This document shows, one piece after another, positions 37,417 to 47,004 of a stretch of 64,000 bases of DNA. A model generated the notes under the pieces. The model searched no databases. It had not been told where the DNA came from and saw nothing but the letters and a program-made list of their open reading frames with translations. Both the position numbers and the translations under genes were made by a program. This DNA is from Duganella sp. BJB480. GTDB taxonomy: Bacteria > Pseudomonadota > Gammaproteobacteria > Burkholderiales > Burkholderiaceae_D. Position 1 is the stretch's first letter, and the number at the start of each line of letters is the position of its first letter. Location of the stretch: the NCBI GenBank assembly GCA_003416985.1, contig QVIN01000001.1, positions 186,001-250,000 on the forward strand. Reading direction: 5' to 3'.

Positions 37417-38382
37417 TTATGCTGCTGCCATGTCGAATGCGGTATGGCTGCCGATGGCCTGGCGCCGTATCGCCTGCAGCAGCAGTTCGGCGCCCGGCGA
37501 CAGCAGGCGGTCGCGCCGGCGGATGATGCCGAAGGGGTCCATCTGGCACGCCAGCTCGATCGGCAGCACCACCAGCAGGCCCAGTTCGCGGTAGTGCTGC
37601 GCGACGTCGGCCGACATCACATTGAGCGCGTCGCTCATTTGCAGCATGCTGGTGATCAGCACGATCTCGCTGGTGTCGACCACGTCGCTGGGCGGCTCCA
37701 GGCCGGCGTTGTGGAACAGCTGCTCGAAGCGCAGGCGCAGGATGCTGCCGGTCGGCGGCATGATCCACGGCGCCAGCGCCAGCTCGCGCAGGTTGAGGTG
37801 CGCGCGCCCGGCCAGCGGATGGCCGGCGCGCGCCACCACCACCACCGGCTCGGCGCCCAGTTCCTCGTACTGCAGGTCGGCGCTGTCCGGCTGGCTGGTC
37901 ATGCGCGCCAGCAGGAAGTCGAAGGTCCCGCGCTGCAGGCGGTCCAGCAGCACGGTGCTCGATTCGATCTGCACACCGATGCGCAGTTGCGGCGCGTGCT
38001 GCTTGACGCGCGTGATGGCCATGGGCAGCAGCCGCATGGCCGGCGTCATGATGCTGCCGATGTCGACCTGGCCGGCCAGCCCGGACCTGAGCGCGACGAT
38101 GTCCTCGTGCGCGCGCGCCAGGCTGGTGAGCGCCATGCGCGCGTGGCGGATCATGCTCTCGCCGTAGATGGTGGGCTCCATGCCGCGCGGCAGGCGCTCG
38201 AACAGCGCGATGCCCAGCATGTCCTCCAGCTCCTTGAGCTGCTTGGAGGCGGCCGGCTGGGTCATGCACAGCACCTCGGAGGCGCGGCTGAGCGTGCGCT
38301 CGTCGTCCAGCGCGATCAGCAGCAGCAACTGCCGGGTTTTGAGCCGCGCGCGCAGGAACCAGTTGGGGTTGGGCGCGTTCAT
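37417..38382 (-). CDS. LysR-family regulator of the glycosidase locus (GbpR-like)
   Basis: The 321 residues have an N-terminal winged helix-turn-helix (RQLLLLIALDDERTLSRASEVLCMTQPAASKQLKELEDMLG) and an effector domain of the GbpR/galactose-regulator type. It lies directly upstream of GH97 on the same strand (64 bases from the GH97 start), so it probably controls the locus in response to a sugar. Specificity is inferred from context only. Confidence 0.9.
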   Translation of the reverse strand: MNAPNPNWFLRARLKTRQLLLLIALDDERTLSRASEVLCMTQPAASKQLKELEDMLGIALFERLPRGMEPTIYGESMIRHARMALTSLARAHEDIVALRSGLAGQVDIGSIMTPAMRLLPMAITRVKQHAPQLRIGVQIESSTVLLDRLQRGTFDFLLARMTSQPDSADLQYEELGAEPVVVVARAGHPLAGRAHLNLRELALAPWIMPPTGSILRLRFEQLFHNAGLEPPSDVVDTSEIVLITSMLQMSDALNVMSADVAQHYRELGLLVVLPIELACQMDPFGIIRRRDRLLSPGAELLLQAIRRQAIGSHTAFDMAAA

Positions 38383-38686
38383 GCCGGCGCGTACCTATTC
38401 GATTTCGTCATGGCATCTCCCTTATAGTTGTGGAAAAAAGTATAGGGGAGCAGTCATAGCCGATCAATGACGGAATCGAGGGGATTGATAACTAAATCGG
38501 CATAGTGCCGGCCTGTCAACCAGTCCGTTTGGACTGATGTCTATTTACGCATGGCAAGAGATAATATAAAAATATTGTTGCCATTTAGGGCAGGCATCTG
38601 TGCGCACGTCGCGGCGCGGAGGCATCAGAACTGTGCCGTTTCTCATGTTGCCGGATGCCGATGGCGTTCTTGACGAGGGGACTGGC
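38383..38686. promoter_or_regulatory. Upstream region of the LEPR surface-protein operon, with two dyads
   Basis: This 304-base stretch separates the lysR gene from the large surface-protein gene. It contains CAGTCC-GTTT-GGACTG (38521-38536), a perfect 6-bp dyad, and AATAT-AAAA-ATATT (38563-38576) inside the only strongly AT-rich patch. The latter overlaps a GATAAT word that could serve as a -10 box. Both operator and DNA-bending roles are possible. Confidence 0.45.
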
Positions 38687-41600
38687 ATGGTGTGGTGGAA
38701 GTTCAAACAAGCGGCGCCCGCGGCGGCGCGCACAAACCAGCCCGCGCGGCTGTTGCTGCAGGCGCTGGAACCGCGCCTGATGTTCGATGGCGCGGCGGTG
38801 CAGTCGGCCATCTCGGCCCTGCATGCCGACGCGCCCCATGCGGCCGGCGTCGAGGCGCCGGTGGAGCGCTTCCAGCAGCGCGCGGCGCCGCAAGCCAATT
38901 CCATGGGCGTGATGGCGCAGCCTGTGGCGGGGGTCAGCGATTTCAACACGGTCAGTGGGCCCGTCATCGCTTCGGGCTCGTCCGCCGGCGACGGACTCTC
39001 GGTCCTGAACATCGACGGCTGGGATTTCCTCTTGAAGAGCAGCGCCGCCACCAACTGCTATATCGGCGCGGAAACGCTGACGGGGCAGACCATCGTCATC
39101 ACCGGCGTCTCCAACGACGGCGCTCCCTTGGGTTATCTCCAGGTGAGCAGCGACAACAACACCCGCTTCACGCTGGCCTCGGTGGATATCGGGGTGGGCG
39201 GCATTTCGGTCGGATCGAACGGCGTCATGCGGCTGCAGGGTTATCGCAATGGCGCCGCCGTCTCGGGCGCGACCATGAGCCTGATGGTCACCGACGCGAA
39301 TTTGGGCGGCCAGCTGATCACCTTCAATGTCAGCAACAACAACAATTTCCAGGGCATAGACGCGTTCCGCGTCCAGAGCGACGGCAGCTTCGTGGTGACC
39401 GGCGCGGTCGGTGTCGACAATATCGTGGCGACGGACTTCTTTCATCCGGGGCCGGTATTGGCCGGTAGCGGCGGCAGTGCCGCCTACCGGGCCGGCGATG
39501 GCAATGCCGTCGTCGTCGACGGCGGCATCACGCTGTCGAGCACGGGCGCCGACAACCAGGCCAGCGCCATTGTGGCGATCACCGGCAATTTCCACAGCGC
39601 CGAGGATCTCCTGGCGTTCACCAACAACAACGGCGCGCTGTTCGGCAATATCAGCGGCAGCTACAACAACGCCACCGGCGCGCTGACGCTGACCTCCGCC
39701 GGCGCCGGCGCCACCAATGCGCAGTGGCAGGCGGCGCTGGAGGCGGTCACCTATCGCAACAGCTCGCTTACTCCGCTCGCCGACACGCGCACCATCAGCT
39801 TCGCGATCACCGACAATGGCGGCTTTACTAGCACCACGGTGATCAGGGCGGTGACGGTGAGCCCCGACGTGGCGCCGGCGATCGGCAACCTCCACGGCGA
39901 CAGCGTCAGCTACACCGCCGGCGGCGGCGCCGTGCATCTGGACAGCGGCGTGGCGGCCATCGTCAGCGACAGCGACACGCCCAACTTCAACGGCGGCTGG
40001 ATCGCCGCGCGCATCGTGGCCAATGCCCACAGCGCCGAGGACGTGCTGGGCATCGACGGCGGCGGCGCCGTCTCGCTCAGCGCCGGCACCACCGTGGGCA
40101 GCACGGTCTCGGTGGGCGGCGTCGCCATCGGCGTCATCGCCAGCAACGGCGACGGCGCGGGCGGCCGCGACCTGATGGTGACCTTCAACAGCAACGCCAG
40201 CGCGGCGCGGGTGTCGACGCTGGCCGGCGCGCTGACCTACAACGACATCGCCGGCTCGCCCAACACCGCCACCCGCACGGTGCAGGTGGTGGTCAACGAC
40301 GGCCACGGCCAGAGCAGCGGCGCCGCGAGCATCACGGTGGCGGTGATCAACGCGCCCGTGCTGACCCCGAGCGGCGGCAGCGCGGCCTTCAGCGCCGGCG
40401 ACAACGTCGCGTCGACGCCGGTCGTCATCGATGGCGGCATCACGGTGGCCGATCCGGGCAGCGCCACGCTGGCCAGCGCCTCGGTGGCGATCACCGGCAA
40501 CTTCCGCAGCGGCGAGGACGTGCTGGCCTTCGCCAACGACGGCGCCAGCATGGGCAACATCGCCGGCAGCTACAACAGCGGCAGCGGCGTGCTGACGCTC
40601 AGCTCCAGCGGCGCCACGGCCACGCTGGCGCAGTGGCAGGCGGCGCTGCGCGCGGTCAAATACACCGACACTGCGGTCACGCCGAACACGTCCACGCGCA
40701 CCATCAGCATCCAGGCCACCGATGGCAACGGCCAGGGCAGCGCCGCCGTGGCGCGCACCGTCACGGTGGCGGCCACCGACCAGACGCCGATCGCCACCGC
40801 CAGCGGCGGCGGCACGGCCTACAGCGGCGGCGACGGCGTCGCCGGCACGCCGGTGGTGGTGGACGGCGGCATCACGCTGTCCGACCTGGACAACGCGACG
40901 CTGGCCAGCGCCACGGTGGCGGTCACCGGCAACTTCCGCGCCGGCGAGGATGTGCTGGCGTTCAGCAATGTCAACGCCGCGCTGTATGGCAACATCGTCG
41001 CCAGCTACAACAGCGGCAGCGGGGTGCTGACGATGACCTCGTCCGGCGCCACCGCCACGCTGGCGCAGTGGCAGGCCGCGCTGCGGGCGGTGCGCTACAG
41101 CGACAGCGCCGTCGTGCCGAACACTGCCACGCGCACGGTGAGCTTCACCGTCGACGACGGCACCAAGAGCAGCGCCACCGTCACCCGCGCGGTGACGGTG
41201 GCCGCCGCCGCGCAGACGCCGGTGCTGACCGTCAGCGGCGGCAGCGCCGCCTTCACCGCCGGCGACAACGGGCCGGCCACGCCGGTGGCGCTCGACGGCG
41301 GCCTGACCTTGTCCGATCTCGACAGCGCGACGCTGGCCAGTGCCACGGTGGCCATCACCGGTAATTTCCGCGCGGGCGAGGACAGCCTGGCGTTCAGCAA
41401 CGGCAACGCCACGCTGTACGGCAATATCGGCGCCAGCTACAACAATGCGACCGGCGTGCTGACGATGAGTTCGGCCGGCGCCACGGCCACGCTGGCGCAA
41501 TGGCAGGCGGCGCTGCGCGCGGTGACCTACAGCGACAGCGCGGTCTCGCCCGACACTTCCACGCGCACCGTGAGCCTGGCCGTCAGCGACGGCGGCAGGA

Positions 41601-44600
41601 CCAGCGCCGGCGTGACGCGCACCGTGACCGTGAGCGCCACCGACCAGACCCCGATCGTCGTTGGAAGCGGCGGCGGCACGGCCTACGCCGGCGCCGACGG
41701 CGTCGCCGGCACGCCGGTGGTGGTGGATGGCGGCCTCACGCTGTCGGACCTGGACAACACGACGCTGGCCAGCGCCACGGTGGCGATCACCGGCAACTTC
41801 CAGGCCGGCGAGGACGTGCTGGCCTTCAGCAACGGCAACGCCGCGCTGTTCGGCAATATCGCCGGCAGCTACAACAGCGCGACCGGCGTGCTGACGATGA
41901 CCTCGTCGGGCGCGACGGCCACGCTGGCGCAATGGCAGGCCGCGCTGCGCACGGTGAGCTACGGCGACAGCGCCGTCGTGCCGAACACGGCCACGCGCAC
42001 GGTGAGCTTCGCCGTCAACGACGGCAGCAAGACCAGCGCCGCCGTCACCCGCGCGTTGACGGTGACGGCGCCGGACCAGACGCCGGACCTTGCCGGTTCG
42101 GCCGGCAGCGCGCACTTCACGGCGGGCGACGGCGTGCCGGCCGCGCCGGTGGTGGTGGACGCGGGCTTGACGGTCGGCGACCGCGACAACACGACGCTGG
42201 CCGGCGCCACGGTGGCCATCACCGGCAATTTCCACGCGGGCGAGGATGTGCTGGCGTTCACCAACAACAGCGCCGCCACGTTCGGCAACATCACGGCCAG
42301 CTACGCGCCGGCCACCGGCGTGCTGACGCTGGCCTCGTCCGGCGCCACGGCCACGCTGGCGCAGTGGCAGGCCGCGCTGCGCGCCGTCACCTACACCGAC
42401 AGCGCCGACACGCCGAACCTGGCCAGCCGCACGGTGAGCGTGACGGTGTCGGATGGCAGCAAGAGCAGCGTTACGGTGTCGCGCGGCGTGACGCTGGCGC
42501 TGCCGGACTACACGCCGGTGGTGGTCGCCGGCGGCGGCCAGGCCCGGTTCCTCGTGGGTGCAGGCGCGGCGGTGGTGGACGCCGGCCTGCAAGTGTCGGA
42601 CCGTGACAGCGCCACGCTGGCCGGCGCCACGGTCGCCATCAGCGGCAACTTCCACGCGGGGCAGGATGTGCTGGCCTTCGTGAACGACAACGCCACGCGC
42701 TACGGCAATATCGTGGCCGGCTACAACGGCGCCACCGGCGTGTTGAGCCTCACTTCCAGCGGCGCCACGGCCACTGTGGCGCAATGGCAGGCGGCGCTGC
42801 GCTCGGTGAGCTACGCCAACAGCGCCGGCTTGCCGGACATGGCGGCGCGCACGGTGAGCTTCAGCGTCAACGACGGCGGGCGCAGCAGCCAGCTGGCCAC
42901 GCACGACGTGCAGCTGGCCTTGCCCGCGCCGCGGATCGCCGGCCTGGCCGCCGGCAGCGACAGCGGCGCCAGCGCCAGCGACGGCGTCACCTCGCAAACC
43001 CGGCCCACCGTCGGCGGCACGGCGCTGGCCGGCGCGCTGGTCACGGTCTCGGTGGACGGCACGGTGGCCGGCACCGCCGTGGCCGACGGCGGCGGCGCGT
43101 GGAGCTACACCTTCGCCAACGCGCTCGTCGACGGCACGCACAGCGTGAGCGCCACCATCGGCAGCGGCGGCATCGACAGCCCGGCGTCGGGCGCGCTCAC
43201 GCTGGTGATCGACACGCAGGCGCCGGTCAGCCCGGCCGATATCCGTCTCAGCGGCGGTGCGCGGCCCGTGGTCAGCGGCACGGCCGAGGCCGGCAGCACC
43301 GTCGCGGTCTTCCTCGACGGCGTGGAAGCGGGCAGGACGCAGGCCGACGCCCACGGCGCCTGGACCTGGCAGGCCGGCACGGCGCTGGCCGACGGGCAGC
43401 ACAGCGTGCGCGCCGTCTCGACCGACCTGGCGGGCAACGCCGGCGCGGCCTCGTCCGCGCTCGGCTTCGTGGTGGACACCAGGGTGCCACCGCCGCCGGC
43501 GCCCACGCTGGGCCTGGCGCCCGGCTTGGACAGCGGCAGCAGCGCCAGCGATGGCCTGACCAGGGAGAACCATCCCACCGTCGGCGGCACGGCGCAGGCC
43601 GGCAGCACGGTGGCGGTGTCGGTTGACGGCGTGCTGGCCGGCACGGCCAGCGTCGGCACCGATGGCGGCTGGAGCTACAAATTCGATGGCGCGTTGGCCG
43701 ATGGCGCGCACACCGTTACGGCAGTGGCCTTGAACGCGGGCGGCCCCGGCGCGGCGTCGGCCGGGTTGAGCCTGGTCATCGACACGGCTGCTCCCGCCGC
43801 GCCGGTGGTCGCCGGCATGGGGGGCGATGTGGCCCAGCCGCAGGTCACCGGCAGCGCGGAAGCCCTCAGCACGGTGATCGTCTACGTGGACAATGTGCAG
43901 GCCGGCACGGTCCAGGCGGATGCCAGCGGCAGCTGGACTTATCGGCTGTCCGCCAAACTGGCCGACGGCGTGCATACGGTGCGCGCCACGGCCGGCGACG
44001 CGGCCGGCAATACCGGCGCGTCGTCGGCGGCGCGCAGCTGGACGGTCGACACGGCGCCGCCCGCCGTGCCGGCCGGACTGGCGCTGGCGGCCGGCTTGGA
44101 CACGGGCGCCAGCGCCAGCGACGGCGTGACTGCCACGCGCCAGCCGCTGATCCAGGGCACGGCCAAGGCGGGCAGCCTCGTGACGGTCAGCATAGACGGC
44201 ATCGCGCTGGGCAGCACCGTGGCCGACGCGCAGGGCGCATGGAGCTGGCGTCCCGGCGCCGCGTTGGCCGACGGCCTGCATCGCGTGACGGCGGCCGCGA
44301 CCAATGGGGCGGGCGTGAGCAGCGCGGACTCGGCGCCGCTGCTGGTCACCGTCGACAGCGGTGCGCCGCAGCTGGTGGCGATCAACGCGCTCGATGCGGC
44401 GTCGGCCAAGGCGGGCGGCTTGCGTTATGAAGTGCAGTTCTCCGAACAGGTGCGGCTGGCGGCCGATGCGTTCGGCGTCGTGCTCGGCGGCGGGGCGCAG
44501 GCCAGCATCGCGTCCATCGTGGCGAGCGGGGAGGGGCGCTATGTCGTGCAGCTCAACGCCAGCGGCGAAGGCAGCGTGGCGTTGACCTTGCGTCAGGGCG

Positions 44601-45433
44601 GCGCCAGCGATCTGGCTGGCAATGTGCTGGCGCAGGGCGGCAGTGGCCGCGCGTACCAGTTGCAGGCGCCCACGCCGACGCCCACGCCGATACCGACGCC
44701 CGCGCCATTGCCGACACCGACGCCCGCGCCGCTGCCGCCGTCGCTCGATCCCATGCCGTCGCCGCCGTCGCATGCGCTCGACTCCATGCCGACCCTCGAT
44801 AGGCCGACGACCGCGCCGAACGTTTCGACTCCGGTCCTCAGCACCGTGGCCGCCGTCGGACCTGCGGGAAGCGGCGGCTTTGTGGCCGCAGGGCAGTCTC
44901 CAACGCCTGTCCCGGCGCTGCCCGCGTGGGGCGTGGACCGCTTTGCCGGCAACGGCGTGGCCGACGTCTTCGCCGGCATTGGCGGGCGCGAGGCGCAGGA
45001 CATGGGCGCCCGCGAGGTGGAAGCCGGCCGTTCCTTCGCATTGCGGCTGCCCGCGCAGATCGGACAGCCGCTGCAGCTGCGTCTCAGCGACGGACGGCCT
45101 GTGCCTGCCTGGATCCGCTTCGATCCCGAGACGGGCGCCATCACCGGCGCGGTGCCGCCGGGCTGGAAGGACGAACTGACGCTGGAAGTGCGCAGCAGGG
45201 ATGCCGGCGGCCGCGAACAGCTCAGCCATCTGCGCCTGCGCGCCGCCGACGCGAGCGAGGCGAAGGCCGCCGACGGCAAGCCGGCCCCCGCCAAGGAGGC
45301 CAAGGCGCACCCCGCCAAACCGGCGAAACCGGCGCCGGCCAAGGCGGCCTTCAACGATCAGATGCGCCAGTACGGCAAGGACGGCTTCGAGCAGCAACTG
45401 GCCTCCTGGCTGGAAGGCAAGGACCACGCATGA
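38687..45433 (+). CDS. Giant LEPR-motif repeat surface protein (adhesin-like)
   Basis: The ATG at 38687 has GAGGGG at 6 bases and gives 2,248 residues; a GTG at 38600 is weaker. There is no Sec signal. Instead residues 27-36 read LEPRLMFDGA, the LEPR motif that heads very large repetitive exported proteins. A variable domain runs to about residue 260. Cadherin-like repeats follow, six of them with an exact 144-residue period (TLASATVAITGNF.AGEDVLAF... SSGATATLAQWQAALR). Five bacterial Ig-like modules (about 1,415-1,890), a further Ig-like module, a TPTP-rich linker, a putative Ig domain and a Lys/Ala/Pro tail complete it. No RTX nonapeptides are seen. It heads an export operon lacking an ABC transporter. 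Adhesion or matrix function is inferred. Confidence 0.88.
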   Translation: MVWWKFKQAAPAAARTNQPARLLLQALEPRLMFDGAAVQSAISALHADAPHAAGVEAPVERFQQRAAPQANSMGVMAQPVAGVSDFNTVSGPVIASGSSAGDGLSVLNIDGWDFLLKSSAATNCYIGAETLTGQTIVITGVSNDGAPLGYLQVSSDNNTRFTLASVDIGVGGISVGSNGVMRLQGYRNGAAVSGATMSLMVTDANLGGQLITFNVSNNNNFQGIDAFRVQSDGSFVVTGAVGVDNIVATDFFHPGPVLAGSGGSAAYRAGDGNAVVVDGGITLSSTGADNQASAIVAITGNFHSAEDLLAFTNNNGALFGNISGSYNNATGALTLTSAGAGATNAQWQAALEAVTYRNSSLTPLADTRTISFAITDNGGFTSTTVIRAVTVSPDVAPAIGNLHGDSVSYTAGGGAVHLDSGVAAIVSDSDTPNFNGGWIAARIVANAHSAEDVLGIDGGGAVSLSAGTTVGSTVSVGGVAIGVIASNGDGAGGRDLMVTFNSNASAARVSTLAGALTYNDIAGSPNTATRTVQVVVNDGHGQSSGAASITVAVINAPVLTPSGGSAAFSAGDNVASTPVVIDGGITVADPGSATLASASVAITGNFRSGEDVLAFANDGASMGNIAGSYNSGSGVLTLSSSGATATLAQWQAALRAVKYTDTAVTPNTSTRTISIQATDGNGQGSAAVARTVTVAATDQTPIATASGGGTAYSGGDGVAGTPVVVDGGITLSDLDNATLASATVAVTGNFRAGEDVLAFSNVNAALYGNIVASYNSGSGVLTMTSSGATATLAQWQAALRAVRYSDSAVVPNTATRTVSFTVDDGTKSSATVTRAVTVAAAAQTPVLTVSGGSAAFTAGDNGPATPVALDGGLTLSDLDSATLASATVAITGNFRAGEDSLAFSNGNATLYGNIGASYNNATGVLTMSSAGATATLAQWQAALRAVTYSDSAVSPDTSTRTVSLAVSDGGRTSAGVTRTVTVSATDQTPIVVGSGGGTAYAGADGVAGTPVVVDGGLTLSDLDNTTLASATVAITGNFQAGEDVLAFSNGNAALFGNIAGSYNSATGVLTMTSSGATATLAQWQAALRTVSYGDSAVVPNTATRTVSFAVNDGSKTSAAVTRALTVTAPDQTPDLAGSAGSAHFTAGDGVPAAPVVVDAGLTVGDRDNTTLAGATVAITGNFHAGEDVLAFTNNSAATFGNITASYAPATGVLTLASSGATATLAQWQAALRAVTYTDSADTPNLASRTVSVTVSDGSKSSVTVSRGVTLALPDYTPVVVAGGGQARFLVGAGAAVVDAGLQVSDRDSATLAGATVAISGNFHAGQDVLAFVNDNATRYGNIVAGYNGATGVLSLTSSGATATVAQWQAALRSVSYANSAGLPDMAARTVSFSVNDGGRSSQLATHDVQLALPAPRIAGLAAGSDSGASASDGVTSQTRPTVGGTALAGALVTVSVDGTVAGTAVADGGGAWSYTFANALVDGTHSVSATIGSGGIDSPASGALTLVIDTQAPVSPADIRLSGGARPVVSGTAEAGSTVAVFLDGVEAGRTQADAHGAWTWQAGTALADGQHSVRAVSTDLAGNAGAASSALGFVVDTRVPPPPAPTLGLAPGLDSGSSASDGLTRENHPTVGGTAQAGSTVAVSVDGVLAGTASVGTDGGWSYKFDGALADGAHTVTAVALNAGGPGAASAGLSLVIDTAAPAAPVVAGMGGDVAQPQVTGSAEALSTVIVYVDNVQAGTVQADASGSWTYRLSAKLADGVHTVRATAGDAAGNTGASSAARSWTVDTAPPAVPAGLALAAGLDTGASASDGVTATRQPLIQGTAKAGSLVTVSIDGIALGSTVADAQGAWSWRPGAALADGLHRVTAAATNGAGVSSADSAPLLVTVDSGAPQLVAINALDAASAKAGGLRYEVQFSEQVRLAADAFGVVLGGGAQASIASIVASGEGRYVVQLNASGEGSVALTLRQGGASDLAGNVLAQGGSGRAYQLQAPTPTPTPIPTPAPLPTPTPAPLPPSLDPMPSPPSHALDSMPTLDRPTTAPNVSTPVLSTVAAVGPAGSGGFVAAGQSPTPVPALPAWGVDRFAGNGVADVFAGIGGREAQDMGAREVEAGRSFALRLPAQIGQPLQLRLSDGRPVPAWIRFDPETGAITGAVPPGWKDELTLEVRSRDAGGREQLSHLRLRAADASEAKAADGKPAPAKEAKAHPAKPAKPAPAKAAFNDQMRQYGKDGFEQQLASWLEGKDHA
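40370..42930 (+). repeat. Six tandem units with an exact 432-bp period inside the surface-protein gene
   Basis: Equivalent codons that open each unit (the start of the GGSAAF/GGGTAY segment) lie at 40370, 40802, 41234, 41666, 42098 and 42530: five intervals of exactly 432 bases. The best conserved part encodes GATATLAQWQAALR and is nearly identical in DNA. The last unit is shorter at its end. Two more divergent related units precede, from about 39467. Confidence 0.88.
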
Positions 45434-45477
45434 TCGCACCACAGACCAGGAATCAGACCCACTATCAGGAAAAACGC

Positions 45478-47004
45478 ATGGATCAACAAGCTACACTTTC
45501 GCCGGCCGCTGGCCGCAACCGTTGGGCGGCGGTGGCCGCGGCTCTTGTGCTGAGCGGCTGCGCCGTGACGTCCACCCCGCTGACCGTCGGCGAGCGCCAG
45601 GCCACGCTGGGCGCGGACCGCGCGGCCATGCTGGGCGGCCAGGAAGCGCTGAGCGGCCCGGTCAGCCTGCAGGAAGCCATGGCGCGCTCCCTCAAGTACA
45701 ACCTCGACTACCGCGTCAAGATGATGGAAGAGGCGCTGGCTCAGCGCCAGCTCGACCTGTCGCACCTCGACATGCTGCCCAAGCTGGCCGCCGGCGCAGG
45801 CTTCACGGCGCGCAGCCGCGACCTGGCTTCGTCGTCGCAGAACGTGGCCACCGGCACGCAGTCGCTGGTGCCGTCCATCTCGACCGAGAAACAGCAGCAC
45901 ACGGGCGACTTGAGCCTGAGTTGGAATGTGCTCGATTTCGGCGTCAGCTACTACAGCGCGCAGCAGCAGTCCGACCGCGTGCTGATCCTGCAGCAGCGCC
46001 AGCGCAAGGTGGCGCAGCAGCTGATGCAGCAGGTGCGCGAAGTGTGGTGGCAGGCGGTGGGCGCGCAGCGCCTGCAGGACCGCATCGATGCGCTGCTCAA
46101 GGAGACCGAGGCGGCGCTGGCCGATGCGCGCCAGGTGGAGCAGCAGAAGCTGCGCTCGCCGCTGGAGGCGCTGAACTACCGCCGCCAGTTGCTGGACGTG
46201 GTCCGCCAGATGGGCATCGCCCGCAACAACCTGGCGCAGGCCAAGCCGCGCCTGGCCGCGCTGATGAACCTGCCCGCCGGCCAGGACTTCCAGGTGGCGG
46301 TGCCGGCCAACATGCCGGTGCCCGCGCTGGGCCTGGACCTGGAGCGGATGGAGGACATGGCCTTGCTGAACCGTCCCGAGCTGGCCGAGGCGCGCTACAT
46401 GGAACGCATCGGTTCATTGGAGACGCGCAAGGCCATGGCGCGGCTGATGCCGGGCCTGGAGTTCAGCGTCGGCCAGCGCTATGACAGCAACAAGTTCCTG
46501 GTCAACCACTCGTGGAGCGACGCCGGCCTGCGCGTGAGCTGGAACCTGCTCAACCTGTTCAACGCCGGCACCATCAAGGGCAGCGCCCAGGCACAGCTCG
46601 ACCTGGCCAAGGCCCAGCGCCTGGCGCTGAACATGGCCGTGCTGACCCAGGTGCACGTGGCCTACCTCGATCTGCAGGGACGCAGCCGCCAGTTCGCGCT
46701 GGAGCAGGAACTGAGCGACGTCGAGCAGCGCATCTTCGAACAGAACCGCAACGCCAGCGCCAGCGGCGCCCAGGGCCGCCTGCCCGCCATCCTGGCCGAC
46801 GCCAACGCCGTGTTCTCCTCGCTGCGCCTGTACCAGAGCTATGGCGATCTGCAGAACGCCTACGGCTCGCTGGGCGCCAGCCTGGGCATCGATCCCTTGC
46901 CGGACAGCGCCGCCAGCCACGAGCTGCCGGCGTTGACCGCCGCGTTCGCCGGCGCGGAGACCCAGTGGCAGGCCAAGGTGTCGGCCGCCAGGGCGGCGCA
47001 ATGA
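45478..47004 (+). CDS. TolC-family outer-membrane lipoprotein
   Basis: This outer-membrane efflux channel protein has 508 residues and a lipobox (VLSGC; Cys near 29). Two long helical repeats typical of TolC/OEP are visible, with VSLQEAMARSLKYNLDYRVKM opening the first and NRPELAEARYMERIGSLETRKAMARLMPGLEF opening the second. It starts 44 bases after the surface-protein stop, with AGGAAA upstream. Its stop overlaps the next ATG (ATGA). It should provide the outer-membrane exit for the operon's substrate. Confidence 0.92.
   Translation: MDQQATLSPAAGRNRWAAVAAALVLSGCAVTSTPLTVGERQATLGADRAAMLGGQEALSGPVSLQEAMARSLKYNLDYRVKMMEEALAQRQLDLSHLDMLPKLAAGAGFTARSRDLASSSQNVATGTQSLVPSISTEKQQHTGDLSLSWNVLDFGVSYYSAQQQSDRVLILQQRQRKVAQQLMQQVREVWWQAVGAQRLQDRIDALLKETEAALADARQVEQQKLRSPLEALNYRRQLLDVVRQMGIARNNLAQAKPRLAALMNLPAGQDFQVAVPANMPVPALGLDLERMEDMALLNRPELAEARYMERIGSLETRKAMARLMPGLEFSVGQRYDSNKFLVNHSWSDAGLRVSWNLLNLFNAGTIKGSAQAQLDLAKAQRLALNMAVLTQVHVAYLDLQGRSRQFALEQELSDVEQRIFEQNRNASASGAQGRLPAILADANAVFSSLRLYQSYGDLQNAYGSLGASLGIDPLPDSAASHELPALTAAFAGAETQWQAKVSAARAAQ

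Noticed and set aside
38687..45433. RTX calcium-binding repeats expected for a type 1 secretion substrate
   Set aside because: GGDG-like words occur in the repeats but not as the GGxGxDxUx nonapeptide series, so a classical RTX adhesin call is not supported.
38585..45442. A 2,285-codon open frame on the minus strand opposite the giant surface-protein gene
   Set aside because: It mirrors the repeat structure of the plus-strand gene, is Arg/His/Gly-rich without domains, and arises from the GC-rich third positions. The plus strand has the ribosome site, LEPR motif and Ig-like folds.
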